From positions 62,001-126,000 of the forward strand of contig NZ_LFML01000033.1 of the NCBI RefSeq assembly GCF_001044425.1: 64,000 bases of DNA. Reading direction: 5' to 3'. A program made the translations under genes and the position numbers. Positions within the stretch are counted from its first letter, which is position 1, and every line of letters begins with the position of its first letter. The notes under the pieces were generated by a model that did not search any database, was not told the origin of the DNA, and saw only the letters and a list, made by a program, of their open reading frames with translations. Positions 1 to 10,714 of this stretch are shown piece by piece. The stretch is from Streptomyces roseus (GTDB lineage: Bacteria; Actinomycetota; Actinomycetes; Streptomycetales; Streptomycetaceae).

Positions 1-2
1 TG

Positions 3-1205
<1,203 letters not shown>

Positions 1206-1225
1206 CCCGCTCTTGAGCGGCCGGC

Positions 1226-1263
1226 GCTGCTCTGGGGAGGATGAGGGGGCTTCCCAGAGCAGC
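1226..1263. terminator. Bidirectional terminator between thiC and the glycosyltransferase
   Basis: Arms GCTGCTCTGGG and CCCAGAGCAGC (1226-1236 and 1253-1263) form an 11-bp stem with a 16-nt loop between two convergent genes. There is no clear T-tract, as is common for Streptomyces terminators. Confidence 0.7.
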
Positions 1264-1294
1264 GTCCCGGCGCGCAGCCGTGCGCCGGTGCGGG

Positions 1295-2425
1295 TCAGAC
1301 CTTCGCGTCGCGCGATGTTTCACGTGAAACAGGGACGGACGGCACACTGCGGGCCGCTGCGAAGCCGCGATTGGCCTCCGTCTGCAGGCGGTACGACTCC
1401 GGCAGGTCGGGCAGGGCCAGCAGTCGGTCGCAGGCGCGCAGCGAGGCCTGCATGTCCCCCACCCAGTACGCGGTGATGGAGTGCTCGAAGAGCAGCCCCC
1501 ACTGGTACACCCAGGGCTGGACGAAGAGCAGGTCCGACGGGGCCGGGCGGTCCAGCACCGCTGAGGTGATCGCGTGGGCCGAGTGGTGGCGCCCCATCAC
1601 CCGAAGTCTGGAGGCAAGTTCGTAGCAGGCTTCCAGCCGGGTGGGACGGGACTCCCAGGCCTGTGAAAGGGCGTCCATGGCCGCGGGCCAGTCGCCGGAC
1701 TCGGCGCTCAGGACTCCGGCTTGGAGCAGCGCGTAGTAGACCTCCTCGGCCCAGCCGCCCATGGCCGCCCGGTGTCGGTAGAGCCGGATCGCCGCGGCCG
1801 TGTCGCCCATGTCCCGCATCGTCTGGGCGAGGTAGAAGACCGTCCTGGTGTTGGAGGGGTCCCGTTCCAGTTCGGCGCCGAGCAGACGGGCATCACGTTC
1901 GAACTTGTCGTGCCGGGAGCCCCCGTCGGCATGGTCCTCGATGAACAGCGCGTCGAGGTTCTCCTGGAAGCCGGGACGCTCGTCGTACTCTCCGGGGGCG
2001 TCGCAGGTCAGGTATTCGTGGGTGACGCCCTCGTACCGCCAGGGGAGGTCACCGCGGACCAGCCGTTTGATGCGGTACTCCGTCGCGCCCTCGTGGCGCA
2101 GCATGTACGACTGCGCCGTGAGCGGCGGCAGCGGGCCGGTGCGGCGCAGGACGAGGTCGGCGTCGAGGAGGAGCAGGTAGTCGGCTTTGCCCCGGGCATG
2201 CGCGATGTTGAGACTGCGGTTGTGCCCGAAGTCGGTCCAGGGTTCCTCGTGTAGTTCGCCGGGGATCCCGCGCAGGGCACTGCGGATCAGCTCCTGCGTG
2301 CCGTCGGTGGATCCGGTGTCGGAGATGACCCAGGTGTCGATGAGGTCCCGTACGGAGTCGAGGCAGCGCTCGATGACGGCGGATTCGTTCTTCACGATCA
2401 TGCAGAGGCAGATGGTCGGCTTCAC
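1295..2425 (-). CDS. Family 2 glycosyltransferase with C-terminal TPR-like repeats
   Basis: Predicted GT-A fold sugar transferase of 376 residues; the acceptor is unknown. The N-terminal half carries MIVKNESAVIERCLDSV, the GSTDGTQ segment and LLLLDADLVL, where DAD is the metal/nucleotide-sugar motif. The C-terminal half has helical repeats (YLAQTMRDMGDTAAAIRLYR, CYELASRLRVMG) typical of SunS-type or TPR-fused GT2 proteins. No membrane segments or signal peptide are seen, so it is probably cytosolic. The start is GTG at 2425 (VKPTICLCMIVKN), matching the family N-terminus. The last codons contain a parS site, giving the C-terminal peptide VSRETSRDAKV. It is monocistronic and divergent from the collagen-like gene. 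Confidence 0.85.
   Translation of the reverse strand: MKPTICLCMIVKNESAVIERCLDSVRDLIDTWVISDTGSTDGTQELIRSALRGIPGELHEEPWTDFGHNRSLNIAHARGKADYLLLLDADLVLRRTGPLPPLTAQSYMLRHEGATEYRIKRLVRGDLPWRYEGVTHEYLTCDAPGEYDERPGFQENLDALFIEDHADGGSRHDKFERDARLLGAELERDPSNTRTVFYLAQTMRDMGDTAAAIRLYRHRAAMGGWAEEVYYALLQAGVLSAESGDWPAAMDALSQAWESRPTRLEACYELASRLRVMGRHHSAHAITSAVLDRPAPSDLLFVQPWVYQWGLLFEHSITAYWVGDMQASLRACDRLLALPDLPESYRLQTEANRGFAAARSVPSVPVSRETSRDAKV
1317..1330. promoter_or_regulatory. parS centromere-like site 1
   Basis: Perfect 14-bp palindrome GTTTCACGTGAAAC, the ParB binding site known from Streptomyces. It sits inside the 3' end of the glycosyltransferase reading frame and encodes VSRET on the minus strand. 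Confidence 0.92.
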
Positions 2426-2589
2426 GGCCGCTGACCCTAGGGACGCGGCTGGACGGCCCGTCGGAGCCGCGCCGGGGTGTGGACCCGGGTGGCTCCCTCC
2501 TGCACCGCTAAGTGGCTGTGGGCGCTGGTCCGTTCTGTTGACAGGTGGGCGCGGCGAGGTGGCGGACGGGGCGCCGGTCTTCAGGATGA

Positions 2590-3573
<984 letters not shown>

Positions 3574-3591
3574 CGGCGGTCCAGGCCGCTG

Positions 3592-4413
3592 TCACTGCGA
3601 GCCGCCGTCCGGGCTCGTGAAGTCCGGGCTCGTGAAGTCCGGCGGGGTGTAGCCGGGCCGGGGTCCCTGTGAAGCGGATCCCGGGCTGGTGAAGTCGGGC
3701 CGGGTGTATCCCAGGTTGGGGATGCGCCCGGCCTTCGGCGTGTGCGGGGCCGGGTACGCCGGTCCCGCGCTCGGATCGGCCAGCGCGTCCCGCAGGAACG
3801 GCAGGATGCCGCGCTCCAGCAGGGCCCGCCGCCAGGCCTCGCGCGCCCGCGCGACCTCGTCGGGCATCGCGTCCTCCCCGTCCTCGGCCACCACCTCGGT
3901 CGCCCGGTTGCGGACGGCCGTCACCACGAGCCCGATCACCGCGAACAGCAGCGAGACCACGGTCAGTGCGCCGAAGAGCCAACCGGCCGTCAGCATCGTG
4001 TTGGCGAAGGAAGGTTCGGGCTCGATCGCCTTCAGGGTGTATCCCACCAGCAGGAATATCAGCATCGCGGTGCCCGCCAGGACCGGCGCGAGCACCGCGA
4101 CCACGGCGCTGACACCCGCGCCGTCCTCGTCCTCGCCCTGTGGCCCGCCGCCCCGCTCCCCGGTCGAACCGGGGGTGGACAGGACCTCGTCGCGCCGTTC
4201 TCCGCGGAGTTTCACGTAGTGGTCGTACTCGGCCGCGGCCGCCGTCGCCAGCAGCGCGCTGGCCCCGATGGCCATCGTGCGCAGCTGTTCGGCGTTCAGA
4301 CGCTCACCGAGGGCGGCGAGCTCGGGCCGTTCGTGCGCGGTGCGCAGCGCCTCGTCGAGGAGCCGATCGAACTCGGGTCGGTCTTCGGTCAGCAGGTGCG
4401 GAGCGCTGTTCAT
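3592..4413 (-). CDS. Two-TM membrane protein with repetitive proline-rich tail
   Basis: Unrecognised protein of 273 residues. It has a soluble N-terminal helical part (EFDRLLDEALRTAHERPELAALGERL) and a weakly hydrophobic stretch at MAIGASALLATAAAAEY. An acidic linker is followed by two strong membrane segments, AVLAPVLAGTAMLIFLLVGY and WLFGALTVVSLLFAVIGLVV. A charged helical segment then leads to a disordered tail repeating the motif PDFTSP (GYTRPDFTSPG, GYTPPDFTSPDFTSPDG). The start ATG 4413 has GGGGG six bases upstream; ATG 4419 is an alternative. It is convergent with the collagen-like gene, the stops being 18 bp apart. No function can be assigned. Confidence 0.75.
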   Translation of the reverse strand: MNSAPHLLTEDRPEFDRLLDEALRTAHERPELAALGERLNAEQLRTMAIGASALLATAAAAEYDHYVKLRGERRDEVLSTPGSTGERGGGPQGEDEDGAGVSAVVAVLAPVLAGTAMLIFLLVGYTLKAIEPEPSFANTMLTAGWLFGALTVVSLLFAVIGLVVTAVRNRATEVVAEDGEDAMPDEVARAREAWRRALLERGILPFLRDALADPSAGPAYPAPHTPKAGRIPNLGYTRPDFTSPGSASQGPRPGYTPPDFTSPDFTSPDGGSQ

Positions 4414-4569
4414 GTGCATCCCCCGATGCTCCGTGGGGGCCGGTTTGCCCGCGTAGACCCGGGCGCCGGCACAAACGGAGGAGAGCCTGCTACGGATAGG
4501 GCGATGGTAGAGCGCCCATGCCACGCCGTGACAGGGGCTTTCCCGAAATTACCCCCCTTCTGATAACCC

Positions 4570-5790
4570 TCAGTCGTTCAAGGGGAGTTGCACGACCAGC
4601 AGTTTGCCCGCCATCGTGACCCCGCCGTCCATCGCGATGGCGAGCCCCTCCGCGTACACGTGCGGCCCGTTCACGGCCTCCGGACCGCGCGACGCGTCGC
4701 CGTCCTCGGTGCCCACCTCGCCCAGCAGGTACGGGATCGGGCTGTGCCCGTGCACGACGCGGCCGCCGCCGTACGTGCCGAGGAGCTCGCGTACGGCCTG
4801 GGGGCCGGTCTCCTCGTCGCGGAAGGCGAACCGCTTGGTGAACTTGCGGAACAGGTCCCAGGTGATGTCGGCGTCGTTGCGGTTGAGCAGCTCGTGGATG
4901 GTGTCGTTGACGTCCTCGACGGAGTCGCCGTAGTCGAGGTACGCGGTGGTGTCGGAGTGGAGCAGCAGGTGCCCGTCCTCCAGCACGGCCGCGTCCAGCC
5001 GCTGCATCCACTGCAGGTGTACGTCCTCCAGGCGCTCCATGTCGGTGCGCTGGCCGCCGTTGAGGAGCCAGGCGGCCTGGAAGGTGGCGGTGCCCGCGCC
5101 CGAGGCGACCGGGGTGTCGCCGAAGCGCTTGGCGCCGATGAGCAGCAGCTCGTGGTTGCCCATGAGGGCCTTGCAGTAGCCGCCGGCGGCGGCGGCCTCG
5201 GCGGAGAGCCGCATCACGAGGTCGATGACGCCGATGCCGTCGGGGCCGCGGTCGGTGAAGTCGCCGAGGAACCAGAGGCGTGCGTTGCCGGCCGACCAGC
5301 GGCAGTCGGCGTCGATGAGGCCCTGTGCCTGGAGCTCCTGGATGAGCTCGTCCAGATAGCCGTGGACGTCGCCGACGACGTACAGCGGTCCGGGTCCCGA
5401 GGCCTGGGGCTCCTGGGGGACGTACTGGACCTGGACGGTGTCGCCCGGTCCGCCGCGGCTGATGACCGGCAGGTCGCGCTGGGTGGGGGTGTAACCCTCG
5501 TCGTAGACCTCGTCGCTCCCGTCGCCGTCCCCCTTGGCCGGGGCCGGTGCGCCGGAGTCGGGCGCGTGGCCCCCGGTCGGCTGCGGCGGCACGGAGGGCT
5601 GGGGCGGTACCGGCGGCTGAGGGGGCACGGGTGCGCCCTCGTCGTAGTACGCGGGGTACTCGCCGTACACCGGGGCTTCTTGGGGAAGCGCGCCGGGCAC
5701 GCCGTACGGGACGGGCTCGGTGACCGGAACCCGGAAGTCCCGCAGCGTCTCCGTCCGCATAGCGGGTCCCTGACCGGCCCCCTGAGTCAT
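4570..5790 (-). CDS. PPP-family metallophosphoesterase (serine/threonine phosphatase-like)
   Basis: Calcineurin-like phosphatase of 406 residues. The first 130 residues are proline-rich and low in complexity (PPQPPVPPQPSVPPQP). The catalytic domain carries the PPP signatures in order: GDVHGYLDEL, GDFTDRGPDGIGV, GNHELLL, a His-Ser-Asp segment LLLHSDTTAYLDYG, and VHGHSPIPY. These supply the two-metal site. The start ATG 5790 (MTQGAGQGP) is preceded by GGAGGGG at 4-6 nt; an internal Met (MRTETLRDFRVP) is an alternative. The substrate is unknown; bacterial PPP enzymes act on phosphoproteins or on dinucleotide polyphosphates. It is monocistronic on the minus strand. Confidence 0.85.
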   Translation of the reverse strand: MTQGAGQGPAMRTETLRDFRVPVTEPVPYGVPGALPQEAPVYGEYPAYYDEGAPVPPQPPVPPQPSVPPQPTGGHAPDSGAPAPAKGDGDGSDEVYDEGYTPTQRDLPVISRGGPGDTVQVQYVPQEPQASGPGPLYVVGDVHGYLDELIQELQAQGLIDADCRWSAGNARLWFLGDFTDRGPDGIGVIDLVMRLSAEAAAAGGYCKALMGNHELLLIGAKRFGDTPVASGAGTATFQAAWLLNGGQRTDMERLEDVHLQWMQRLDAAVLEDGHLLLHSDTTAYLDYGDSVEDVNDTIHELLNRNDADITWDLFRKFTKRFAFRDEETGPQAVRELLGTYGGGRVVHGHSPIPYLLGEVGTEDGDASRGPEAVNGPHVYAEGLAIAMDGGVTMAGKLLVVQLPLND

Positions 5791-5980
5791 CGACCCCTCC
5801 ACCACCGTCGCGCTGCCGTACACCTGCGGACCCTCCTGGCCTCCTGGGCGGAGGGTCCGTGATGTCGTGCGCCCATCATAGGAATGCGGCTCGCGCTCTG
5901 TGACGCACCAGGGGTGGTGAATCCTGGGCGGAACCAGTAGTTCCTGCCGCTTTCTCCCGAAATGGGTGTTGCGGAAATCC

Positions 5981-6005
5981 CCGGCGGGACCGTCAGTCCC
6001 GCCGG
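5981..6005 (-). terminator. Terminator of the LacI regulator gene
   Basis: Perfect 10-bp stem CCGGCGGGAC / GTCCCGCCGG with a 5-nt loop, 16 bp beyond the stop codon of the minus-strand LacI gene. Confidence 0.75.
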
Positions 6006-6021
6006 TATCGCGCCGCGGCGG

Positions 6022-7137
6022 TCAGTCCTTGGCCGGAGAACGAGGCGGGCTGACGGTCGTGCGGGGCTGCCTGCGCTGCGAGGAAGTCCGGATGATCAGC
6101 TCGGTCGGGACCACCTGTTCGACCGGGCGACCGGTGTCGACCCCCTCGATGGCATCGATCAGCAGCTGTACGACGGCGGTGCCGATGCGGCGCGGTTTGA
6201 GGGAGAGGGTGGTGATGGGCGGCTCGGTGTTGGCGTAGACGGTGGACTCGCTGCAGCAGACGAGCAGCAGGTCCTCGGGAACGCGCAGGCCGTAGCGCCG
6301 GGCGGCGGCGAGCAGATCGGTCCCGTTGGGGTCGAAGAGCCCGTAGACGGCGTCGGGCCGGTCGGGCCGGGCGAGCAACCGGTCCGCGGCGACGGCTCCC
6401 GCGCACGGGTCGTGGGCGGGGTAGGACTCGTAGACGGGGTCCTGGCCGACGCGCTCGCACCAGTTGAGGTAGGCGGTGGTCGACAGCCGGGTGTACGTGT
6501 CCGTGGTGGTGCCGGTCAGCAGCCCGATCCGGCGGGCGCCGGCGGCAGCGAGGTGGTCGAGCAGGTTGAGTACGGCGGCCTCGTGGTCGTTGTCGACCCA
6601 GGCGGTGACGGGGAGGGAGCCCGCGGGGCGTCCGTCGGAGACGACGGGAAGGCCCTGGCGGACCAGTTCGCTGACGACGGGATCGTGGTCGGAGGGGTCG
6701 ATGACGACGGTGCCGTCGAGGGCCACGTTTGACCACACGTCGTGTCGGGAGGTGGCGGGCAGGATGACGAGGGCGTAGCCGCGGGCGAGCGCGGCGGAGG
6801 TGGCGGCCCTGGCCATCTCGGCGAAGTACGCGAATTCGGTGAAGGTGAAAGGTTCATCCCCGTACGTGGTCACGGTCAGGCCGATGAGGCCCGATTTGCC
6901 CGTACGGAGGGTGCGGGCCGCGGCGGAGGGGCGGTAGCCCAGCCGGTCGGCGACCTCGCGAACGTGGCGGCGGGTGGCGTCCGGCAGCCGTCCCTTGCCA
7001 TTGAGCGCGTCGGAGACGGTCGTGATCGAGACGCCCGCCGCGGCGGCCACGTCCCTGATGCCGGCCCGGCCTTGTCGGCCGGCGGCCCGCCGGGTGGTCT
7101 CGGTCCGGCTCACCTGATGCTTCCCTGCTGCTGTCAT
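6022..7137 (-). CDS. LacI-family transcriptional regulator
   Basis: DNA-binding repressor of about 371 residues. The N-terminal HTH and hinge are IRDVAAAAGVSITTVSDALN and RLPDATRRHVREVADRLGYRP, followed by the hinge-helix region PSAAARTLRTGK. The rest is a periplasmic-binding-protein-like effector domain (SGLIGLTVTTYG, WVDNDHEAAVLNLLDHLAAAGARRIGLLTG, PDAVYGLFDPNGTDLLAAARRYG, PPITTLSLKP). The effector is not known. ATG 7137 is taken as start; GTG 7113 (VSRTETT) with AGGGAAG upstream is equally possible. It is divergent from hisC. Two long palindromes in the intergenic region are candidate operators, so autoregulation is plausible. Confidence 0.9.
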   Translation of the reverse strand: MTAAGKHQVSRTETTRRAAGRQGRAGIRDVAAAAGVSITTVSDALNGKGRLPDATRRHVREVADRLGYRPSAAARTLRTGKSGLIGLTVTTYGDEPFTFTEFAYFAEMARAATSAALARGYALVILPATSRHDVWSNVALDGTVVIDPSDHDPVVSELVRQGLPVVSDGRPAGSLPVTAWVDNDHEAAVLNLLDHLAAAGARRIGLLTGTTTDTYTRLSTTAYLNWCERVGQDPVYESYPAHDPCAGAVAADRLLARPDRPDAVYGLFDPNGTDLLAAARRYGLRVPEDLLLVCCSESTVYANTEPPITTLSLKPRRIGTAVVQLLIDAIEGVDTGRPVEQVVPTELIIRTSSQRRQPRTTVSPPRSPAKD

Positions 7138-7174
7138 GGCGAGCCGATAGTAGGGCTCGGCGGGGTGGGTGGTC

Positions 7175-7192
7175 CGGGTGCATATGCACCCG
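7175..7192. promoter_or_regulatory. 18-bp perfect palindrome, candidate LacI operator
   Basis: Half-site CGGGTGCAT repeated as its inverse with no spacer. It lies about 38 bp upstream of the LacI ATG and directly abuts the TTGACA hexamer at 7193. The position suits an autoregulatory operator; the binding protein is inferred only from proximity. Confidence 0.55.
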
Positions 7193-7369
7193 TTGACAGG
7201 CACGATTCTGCATGGATCGCCACCCCCAATGACCTTGGAAATGAAGGAATTTGAGCGCAGAGAGTGAGTGGTGCGTTTGTCGTCGGGTACGGGCATGCCA
7301 AAGCGGGGCGGTCTCGGGACGGTCTCAACTCACCTGTACGAGGGACGCGCGCCACGGCGCGGGCCACCG

Positions 7370-7391
7370 GCGTGCGCATATATGCGCACGC
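7370..7391. promoter_or_regulatory. 22-bp perfect palindrome upstream of hisC
   Basis: Half-site GCGTGCGCATA followed immediately by its reverse complement, 109 bp before the hisC start. It shares the GTGC...GCAC frame and AT-rich centre with the palindrome at 7175, so both could bind the same regulator. Confidence 0.5.
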
Positions 7392-7499
7392 TCCCCCGCA
7401 TTCCTGGCGCCGCCCATTTTCGGAAGAGCGGAATCCTCATAAGGTGAGGAGTATTGAGTCGACGGCGACGTCGTACGGGACGGTCGAGGAGGACCTGCG

Positions 7500-8579
7500 G
7501 TGAGCGAGAAGAGCCCGAAGCTGCGCGCCGAGCTGGACGGCATTCCCACCTACAAGCCCGGGAAGCCCGCCGCCGCGGGCGGGCCCGTCGCGTACAAGCT
7601 GTCCTCGAACGAGAACCCGTACCCGCCGCTGTCCGGGGTGCTGGAGACCGCGGTCGCGGCGGCCGGACAGTTCAACCGCTACCCCGACATGGCCTGCACG
7701 GGGCTGGTGAACGAGCTCGCCGAGCGGTTCGGGGTGCCGGTCGAGCACATCGCCACGGGCACGGGCTCCGTGGGCGTGGCACAGTCGCTCATCCAGTCGA
7801 CGGCCGGCCCGGGCGACGAGGTCATCTACGCCTGGCGCTCCTTCGAGGCCTACCCGATCATCACGCAGATCTCGGGTGCCACATCCGTGCAGGTCCCGCT
7901 GACCTACGGGGACGTGCACGACCTCGACGCGATGTTCGACGCGATCACCGAGCGGACCCGGCTGATCTTCGTCTGCAACCCCAACAACCCCACAGGCACC
8001 GCCGTACGCCGCGCTGAGCTGGAGCGGTTCCTCGACCGGGTGCCCTCCGACATCCTCGTGGTCCTCGACGAGGCGTACAAGGAGTTCGTCCGCGACACCG
8101 AGGTGCCGGACGGCATCGAGCTCTACCGCAGCCGCCCGAACGTCTGCGTGCTGCGTACGTTCTCCAAGGCGTACGGGCTGGCCGGCCTGCGGGTGGGCTT
8201 CGCCGTGGCGCACGAGCCGGTGGCGGCGGCGCTGCGCAAGACGGCGGTGCCGTTCGGTGTCAGCCAGCTCGCCCAGGACGCGGCGGTCGCCTCGCTGCGG
8301 GCGGAGGACGAGCTGATGGGCCGGGTCGGGGCGCTGGTGGGCGAGCGTGCCCGGGTTCACAGGACTCTGGTCGGCCAGGGCTGGACGGTGCCGGACACGC
8401 AGGCGAACTTCGTGTGGATGCGGCTGGGGGAGCGCACCGCCGACTTCGCCGCGGCCTGCGAGAAGGCCGGTGTGGTGGTCCGGCCCTTCGCGGGCGAGGG
8501 CCTGCGGGTCACGATCGGTGAGACCGAGGCGAACGACATCTTCCTGCACACGGCCGAAGCCTTCTTCAAGGAGATGTAG
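7500..8579 (+). CDS. hisC: Histidinol-phosphate / aromatic aminotransferase
   Basis: PLP-dependent class I/II aminotransferase of 359 residues. It shows the HisC motif [15 protein letters not shown], the cofactor-contact segment [20 protein letters not shown], and the PLP lysine in [17 protein letters not shown] 7500 has GAGGAGG seven bases upstream. The gene stands alone rather than in a his operon; an isolated HisC-type enzyme in actinomycetes commonly transaminates phenylpyruvate as well as imidazoleacetol phosphate. That fits with pheA in this window but is inference. A hairpin at 8585 ends it. Confidence 0.9.
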   Translation: MSEKSPKLRAELDGIPTYKPGKPAAAGGPVAYKLSSNENPYPPLSGVLETAVAAAGQFNRYPDMACTGLVNELAERFGVPVEHIATGTGSVGVAQSLIQSTAGPGDEVIYAWRSFEAYPIITQISGATSVQVPLTYGDVHDLDAMFDAITERTRLIFVCNPNNPTGTAVRRAELERFLDRVPSDILVVLDEAYKEFVRDTEVPDGIELYRSRPNVCVLRTFSKAYGLAGLRVGFAVAHEPVAAALRKTAVPFGVSQLAQDAAVASLRAEDELMGRVGALVGERARVHRTLVGQGWTVPDTQANFVWMRLGERTADFAAACEKAGVVVRPFAGEGLRVTIGETEANDIFLHTAEAFFKEM

Positions 8580-8584
8580 CTCTC

Positions 8585-8606
8585 GGGCTCCGAGGAGACG
8601 GAGCCC
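8585..8606. terminator. Terminator between hisC and cyclophilin-fold gene
   Basis: Stem GGGCTCC / GGAGCCC with an 8-nt loop, placed between the convergent stops at 8579 and 8633. Confidence 0.65.
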
Positions 8607-8632
8607 TGGGGGACCGCGTGAGCCGTGAGCGG

Positions 8633-9001
8633 CTACGCGAGTTCCACGCGGATCGGGTCGCCGTCGCGGACGGTGGACAGCAGGCGGGGGTCGCCCTCGA
8701 ACGAGCCGAGCACGTTGCACGGGCTCGCCAGGCGGCTCTCGCCTGCGCGCGATATGGGCGTGGGGCCGTAGGGCAGCGCGAGCGCGTCGCCCTCGGTCCA
8801 GAACGCGACCGTGCCCGGGTCGACGACCTGGCGGGCGTCGTGCTCCAGTGCCACGCGGACGCCGGTGTCGAAGTAGACCTCCTCGCCCCAGGTGTGGGCG
8901 GAGGCTGAAATCGGGAGTGCCTCGGCCAGCGCCTTGCTGGTCGGGGTCTCGTCCAGGGTGGCCGTGAGCTGGCCCGCAGGCCAGGAGATACGAATCCTCA
9001 T
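8633..9001 (-). CDS. Cyclophilin-like fold protein (TM1367 type)
   Basis: Small cytosolic protein of 122 residues. It matches the cyclophilin-like family of Thermotoga TM1367: MRIRISWPAGQLTATLDETPTSKALAEALP at the N-terminus (quoted only in part by family motif), WGEEVYFDTGV, LEHDARQVVDPGTVAFWTEGD, and the conserved segment YGPTPIS followed by ASPCNVLG. The biochemical role of this family is not settled; peptidyl-prolyl isomerase activity is not assured. ATG 9001 is chosen over ATG 9010 because the latter lies inside the inverted repeat at 9006-9030. It is divergent from cydA. Confidence 0.75.
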   Translation of the reverse strand: MRIRISWPAGQLTATLDETPTSKALAEALPISASAHTWGEEVYFDTGVRVALEHDARQVVDPGTVAFWTEGDALALPYGPTPISRAGESRLASPCNVLGSFEGDPRLLSTVRDGDPIRVELA

Positions 9002-9005
9002 GGGC

Positions 9006-9030
9006 GGCATTCAACAATCTGTTGAATGCC
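9006..9030. promoter_or_regulatory. Operator-like inverted repeat in front of the cyclophilin-fold gene and cydA
   Basis: Perfect 11-bp arms GGCATTCAACA and TGTTGAATGCC separated by ATC. It begins 5 bp before the ATG at 9001 of the minus-strand gene and lies about 60 bp upstream of the Rex operator. The size and spacing are those of a dimeric repressor site; the protein is unknown. Confidence 0.55.
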
Positions 9031-9090
9031 TTGGCTAGGGGGGACCCCGGCTGAACCGCTCGAAAGCTGGTACGACATAATGCTTGTGAA

Positions 9091-9106
9091 TGTGAACGCG
9101 TTCACA
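9091..9106. promoter_or_regulatory. Rex operator (ROP) of the cyd operon
   Basis: Perfect 16-bp palindrome TGTGAACGCGTTCACA, which is the operator for the NADH-sensing repressor Rex known upstream of cydABCD in Streptomyces coelicolor. A -10-like CATAAT at 9076-9081 lies just upstream, so bound Rex would cover the transcription start region. The site predicts induction of the bd oxidase when NADH/NAD+ rises at low oxygen. Confidence 0.93.
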
Positions 9107-9190
9107 AGCGTGTCATGCTTCATCCCGTATTGGGTGGGGCAGGCCAGGCAAACTGCGGCAGCACCACGGCGCACCGAAGGAGACGACGAC

Positions 9191-10696
9191 GTGGACGTAG
9201 CTTTGGCGCCAGAGACGTTGGCGCGATGGCAGTTCGGCATCACCACCGTCTACCACTTCCTCTTCGTCCCACTGACGATCTCGCTCGCCGCGCTCACGGC
9301 GGGTCTCCAGACCGCCTGGGTGCGTTCGGAGAAGGAGAAGTACCTCAGGGCCACCAAGTTCTGGGGCAAGCTCTTCTTGATCAATATCGCCATGGGCGTC
9401 GTCACGGGCATCGTGCAGGAGTTCCAGTTCGGCATGAACTGGTCCGACTACTCGCGCTTCGTCGGAGACATCTTCGGTGCGCCCCTGGCTTTCGAGGCGC
9501 TCATCGCCTTCTTCTTCGAGTCGACGTTCATCGGGCTGTGGATCTTCGGCTGGGACAAACTGCCGAAGAAGATCCACCTGGCCTGCATCTGGATGGTCTC
9601 CATGGGCACCGTCCTGTCGGCCTACTTCATCCTCGCGGCCAATTCCTGGATGCAGCACCCGGTCGGTTACCGGATCAACGGGGAGCGCGGCCGGGCCGAG
9701 CTCACCGACTTCTGGCTGGTACTCACCCAGAACACCGCGCTGACCCAGTTCTTCCACACCATCACGGCGGCCTTCCTGGTCGGCGGCGCCTTCATGGTCG
9801 GCATCTCCGCCTTCCACCTGGCCCGCAAGAAGCACGTGCCCGTGATGCGGACCTCGCTCCGGCTCGGCCTGATCACCCTGATCATCGCCGGCATGGGCAC
9901 CGCCATCAGCGGTGACCTGCTCGGCAAGGTGATGTTCAAGCAGCAGCCGATGAAGATGGCCGCCGCCGAGGCGCTCTGGGACGGCGAGGCACCCGCGCCC
10001 TTCTCCGTCTTCGCCTACGGAGACGTCGAAAAGGGCCACAACAAGGTCGCGATAGAGGTCCCGGGCCTGCTGTCCTTCCTGGCCAACGACGACTTCACCT
10101 CCTTCGTCCCCGGCATCAACGACGTCAACAAGGCCGAACAGGAGAAGTTCGGACCCGGCGACTACCGACCCAACATCCCCGTCGCCTACTGGGGCTTCCG
10201 CTGGATGATCGGCTTCGGCATGGCCTCGCTCGGCGTCGGCGTGCTGGGGCTCTGGCTCACCCGCAAGAAGTTCATGCTGCCCCCGGGGCTGCGCACCGGC
10301 GAGGACGAGGTCCCGCACCTGGTCCTCTACAAGCAGGCGCTGAGCCCCCGGTTCGCCACCTGGTACTGGATCGTCGCCCTCTGGACCATGGGCTTCCCGC
10401 TCATCGCCAACTCCTGGGGCTGGATCTTCACCGAGATGGGCCGCCAGCCCTGGGTGGTCTACGGAGTCCTGCGCACCCGCGACGCGGTCTCGCCCCACGT
10501 GTCCCAGGCCGAGGTACTCACCTCGATGATCGGCTTCACGCTCCTGTACGCCGTGCTCGCGGTGATCGAAGTGAGGCTCCTCGTGAAGTACGTGAAGCTC
10601 GGTCCGCCCGAGCTGACGGAAGCCGACCTCAACCCGCCCACCAAGATCGGCGGGGACGACAAGAACCCCGACCGGCCGATGGCCTTCTCCTACTGA
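9191..10696 (+). CDS. cydA: Cytochrome bd ubiquinol/menaquinol oxidase subunit I
   Basis: Integral membrane haem subunit of the bd-type terminal oxidase, 501 residues from GTG 9191; AAGGAG at 9177-9182 sets this start, and the longer frame back to 9026 crosses the Rex operator. Visible signatures are LARWQFGITTVYHFLFVPLT (haem b595 His), NSWMQHPVGYRI (haem b558 ligand region), and EMGRQPWVVYGVLRT, the family GRQPW motif. Multiple TM helices are evident. It oxidises quinol and reduces oxygen with high affinity. It is first in the cydA-cydB-cydDC operon, 18 bp before cydB. Confidence 0.97.
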   Translation: MDVALAPETLARWQFGITTVYHFLFVPLTISLAALTAGLQTAWVRSEKEKYLRATKFWGKLFLINIAMGVVTGIVQEFQFGMNWSDYSRFVGDIFGAPLAFEALIAFFFESTFIGLWIFGWDKLPKKIHLACIWMVSMGTVLSAYFILAANSWMQHPVGYRINGERGRAELTDFWLVLTQNTALTQFFHTITAAFLVGGAFMVGISAFHLARKKHVPVMRTSLRLGLITLIIAGMGTAISGDLLGKVMFKQQPMKMAAAEALWDGEAPAPFSVFAYGDVEKGHNKVAIEVPGLLSFLANDDFTSFVPGINDVNKAEQEKFGPGDYRPNIPVAYWGFRWMIGFGMASLGVGVLGLWLTRKKFMLPPGLRTGEDEVPHLVLYKQALSPRFATWYWIVALWTMGFPLIANSWGWIFTEMGRQPWVVYGVLRTRDAVSPHVSQAEVLTSMIGFTLLYAVLAVIEVRLLVKYVKLGPPELTEADLNPPTKIGGDDKNPDRPMAFSY

Positions 10697-10714
10697 GGCT
10701 GAGGGGACCCCACC

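Larger units (their letters stand above)
7138..7499. other. Divergent regulatory region between LacI gene and hisC
   Basis: A 362-bp stretch without a credible gene. It holds two perfect palindromes (7175-7192 and 7370-7391), a TTGACA hexamer at 7193-7198 without a clear -10, and the hisC ribosome binding site GAGGAGG at 7486-7492. Confidence 0.7.

Noticed and set aside
2538..2543. TTGACA as -35 of the collagen-like gene
   Set aside because: No acceptable -10 hexamer at the right distance downstream.
4209..4222. GTTTCACGTAGTGG as a degenerate parS
   Set aside because: Only one half of the palindrome is intact and it lies in ordinary coding sequence.
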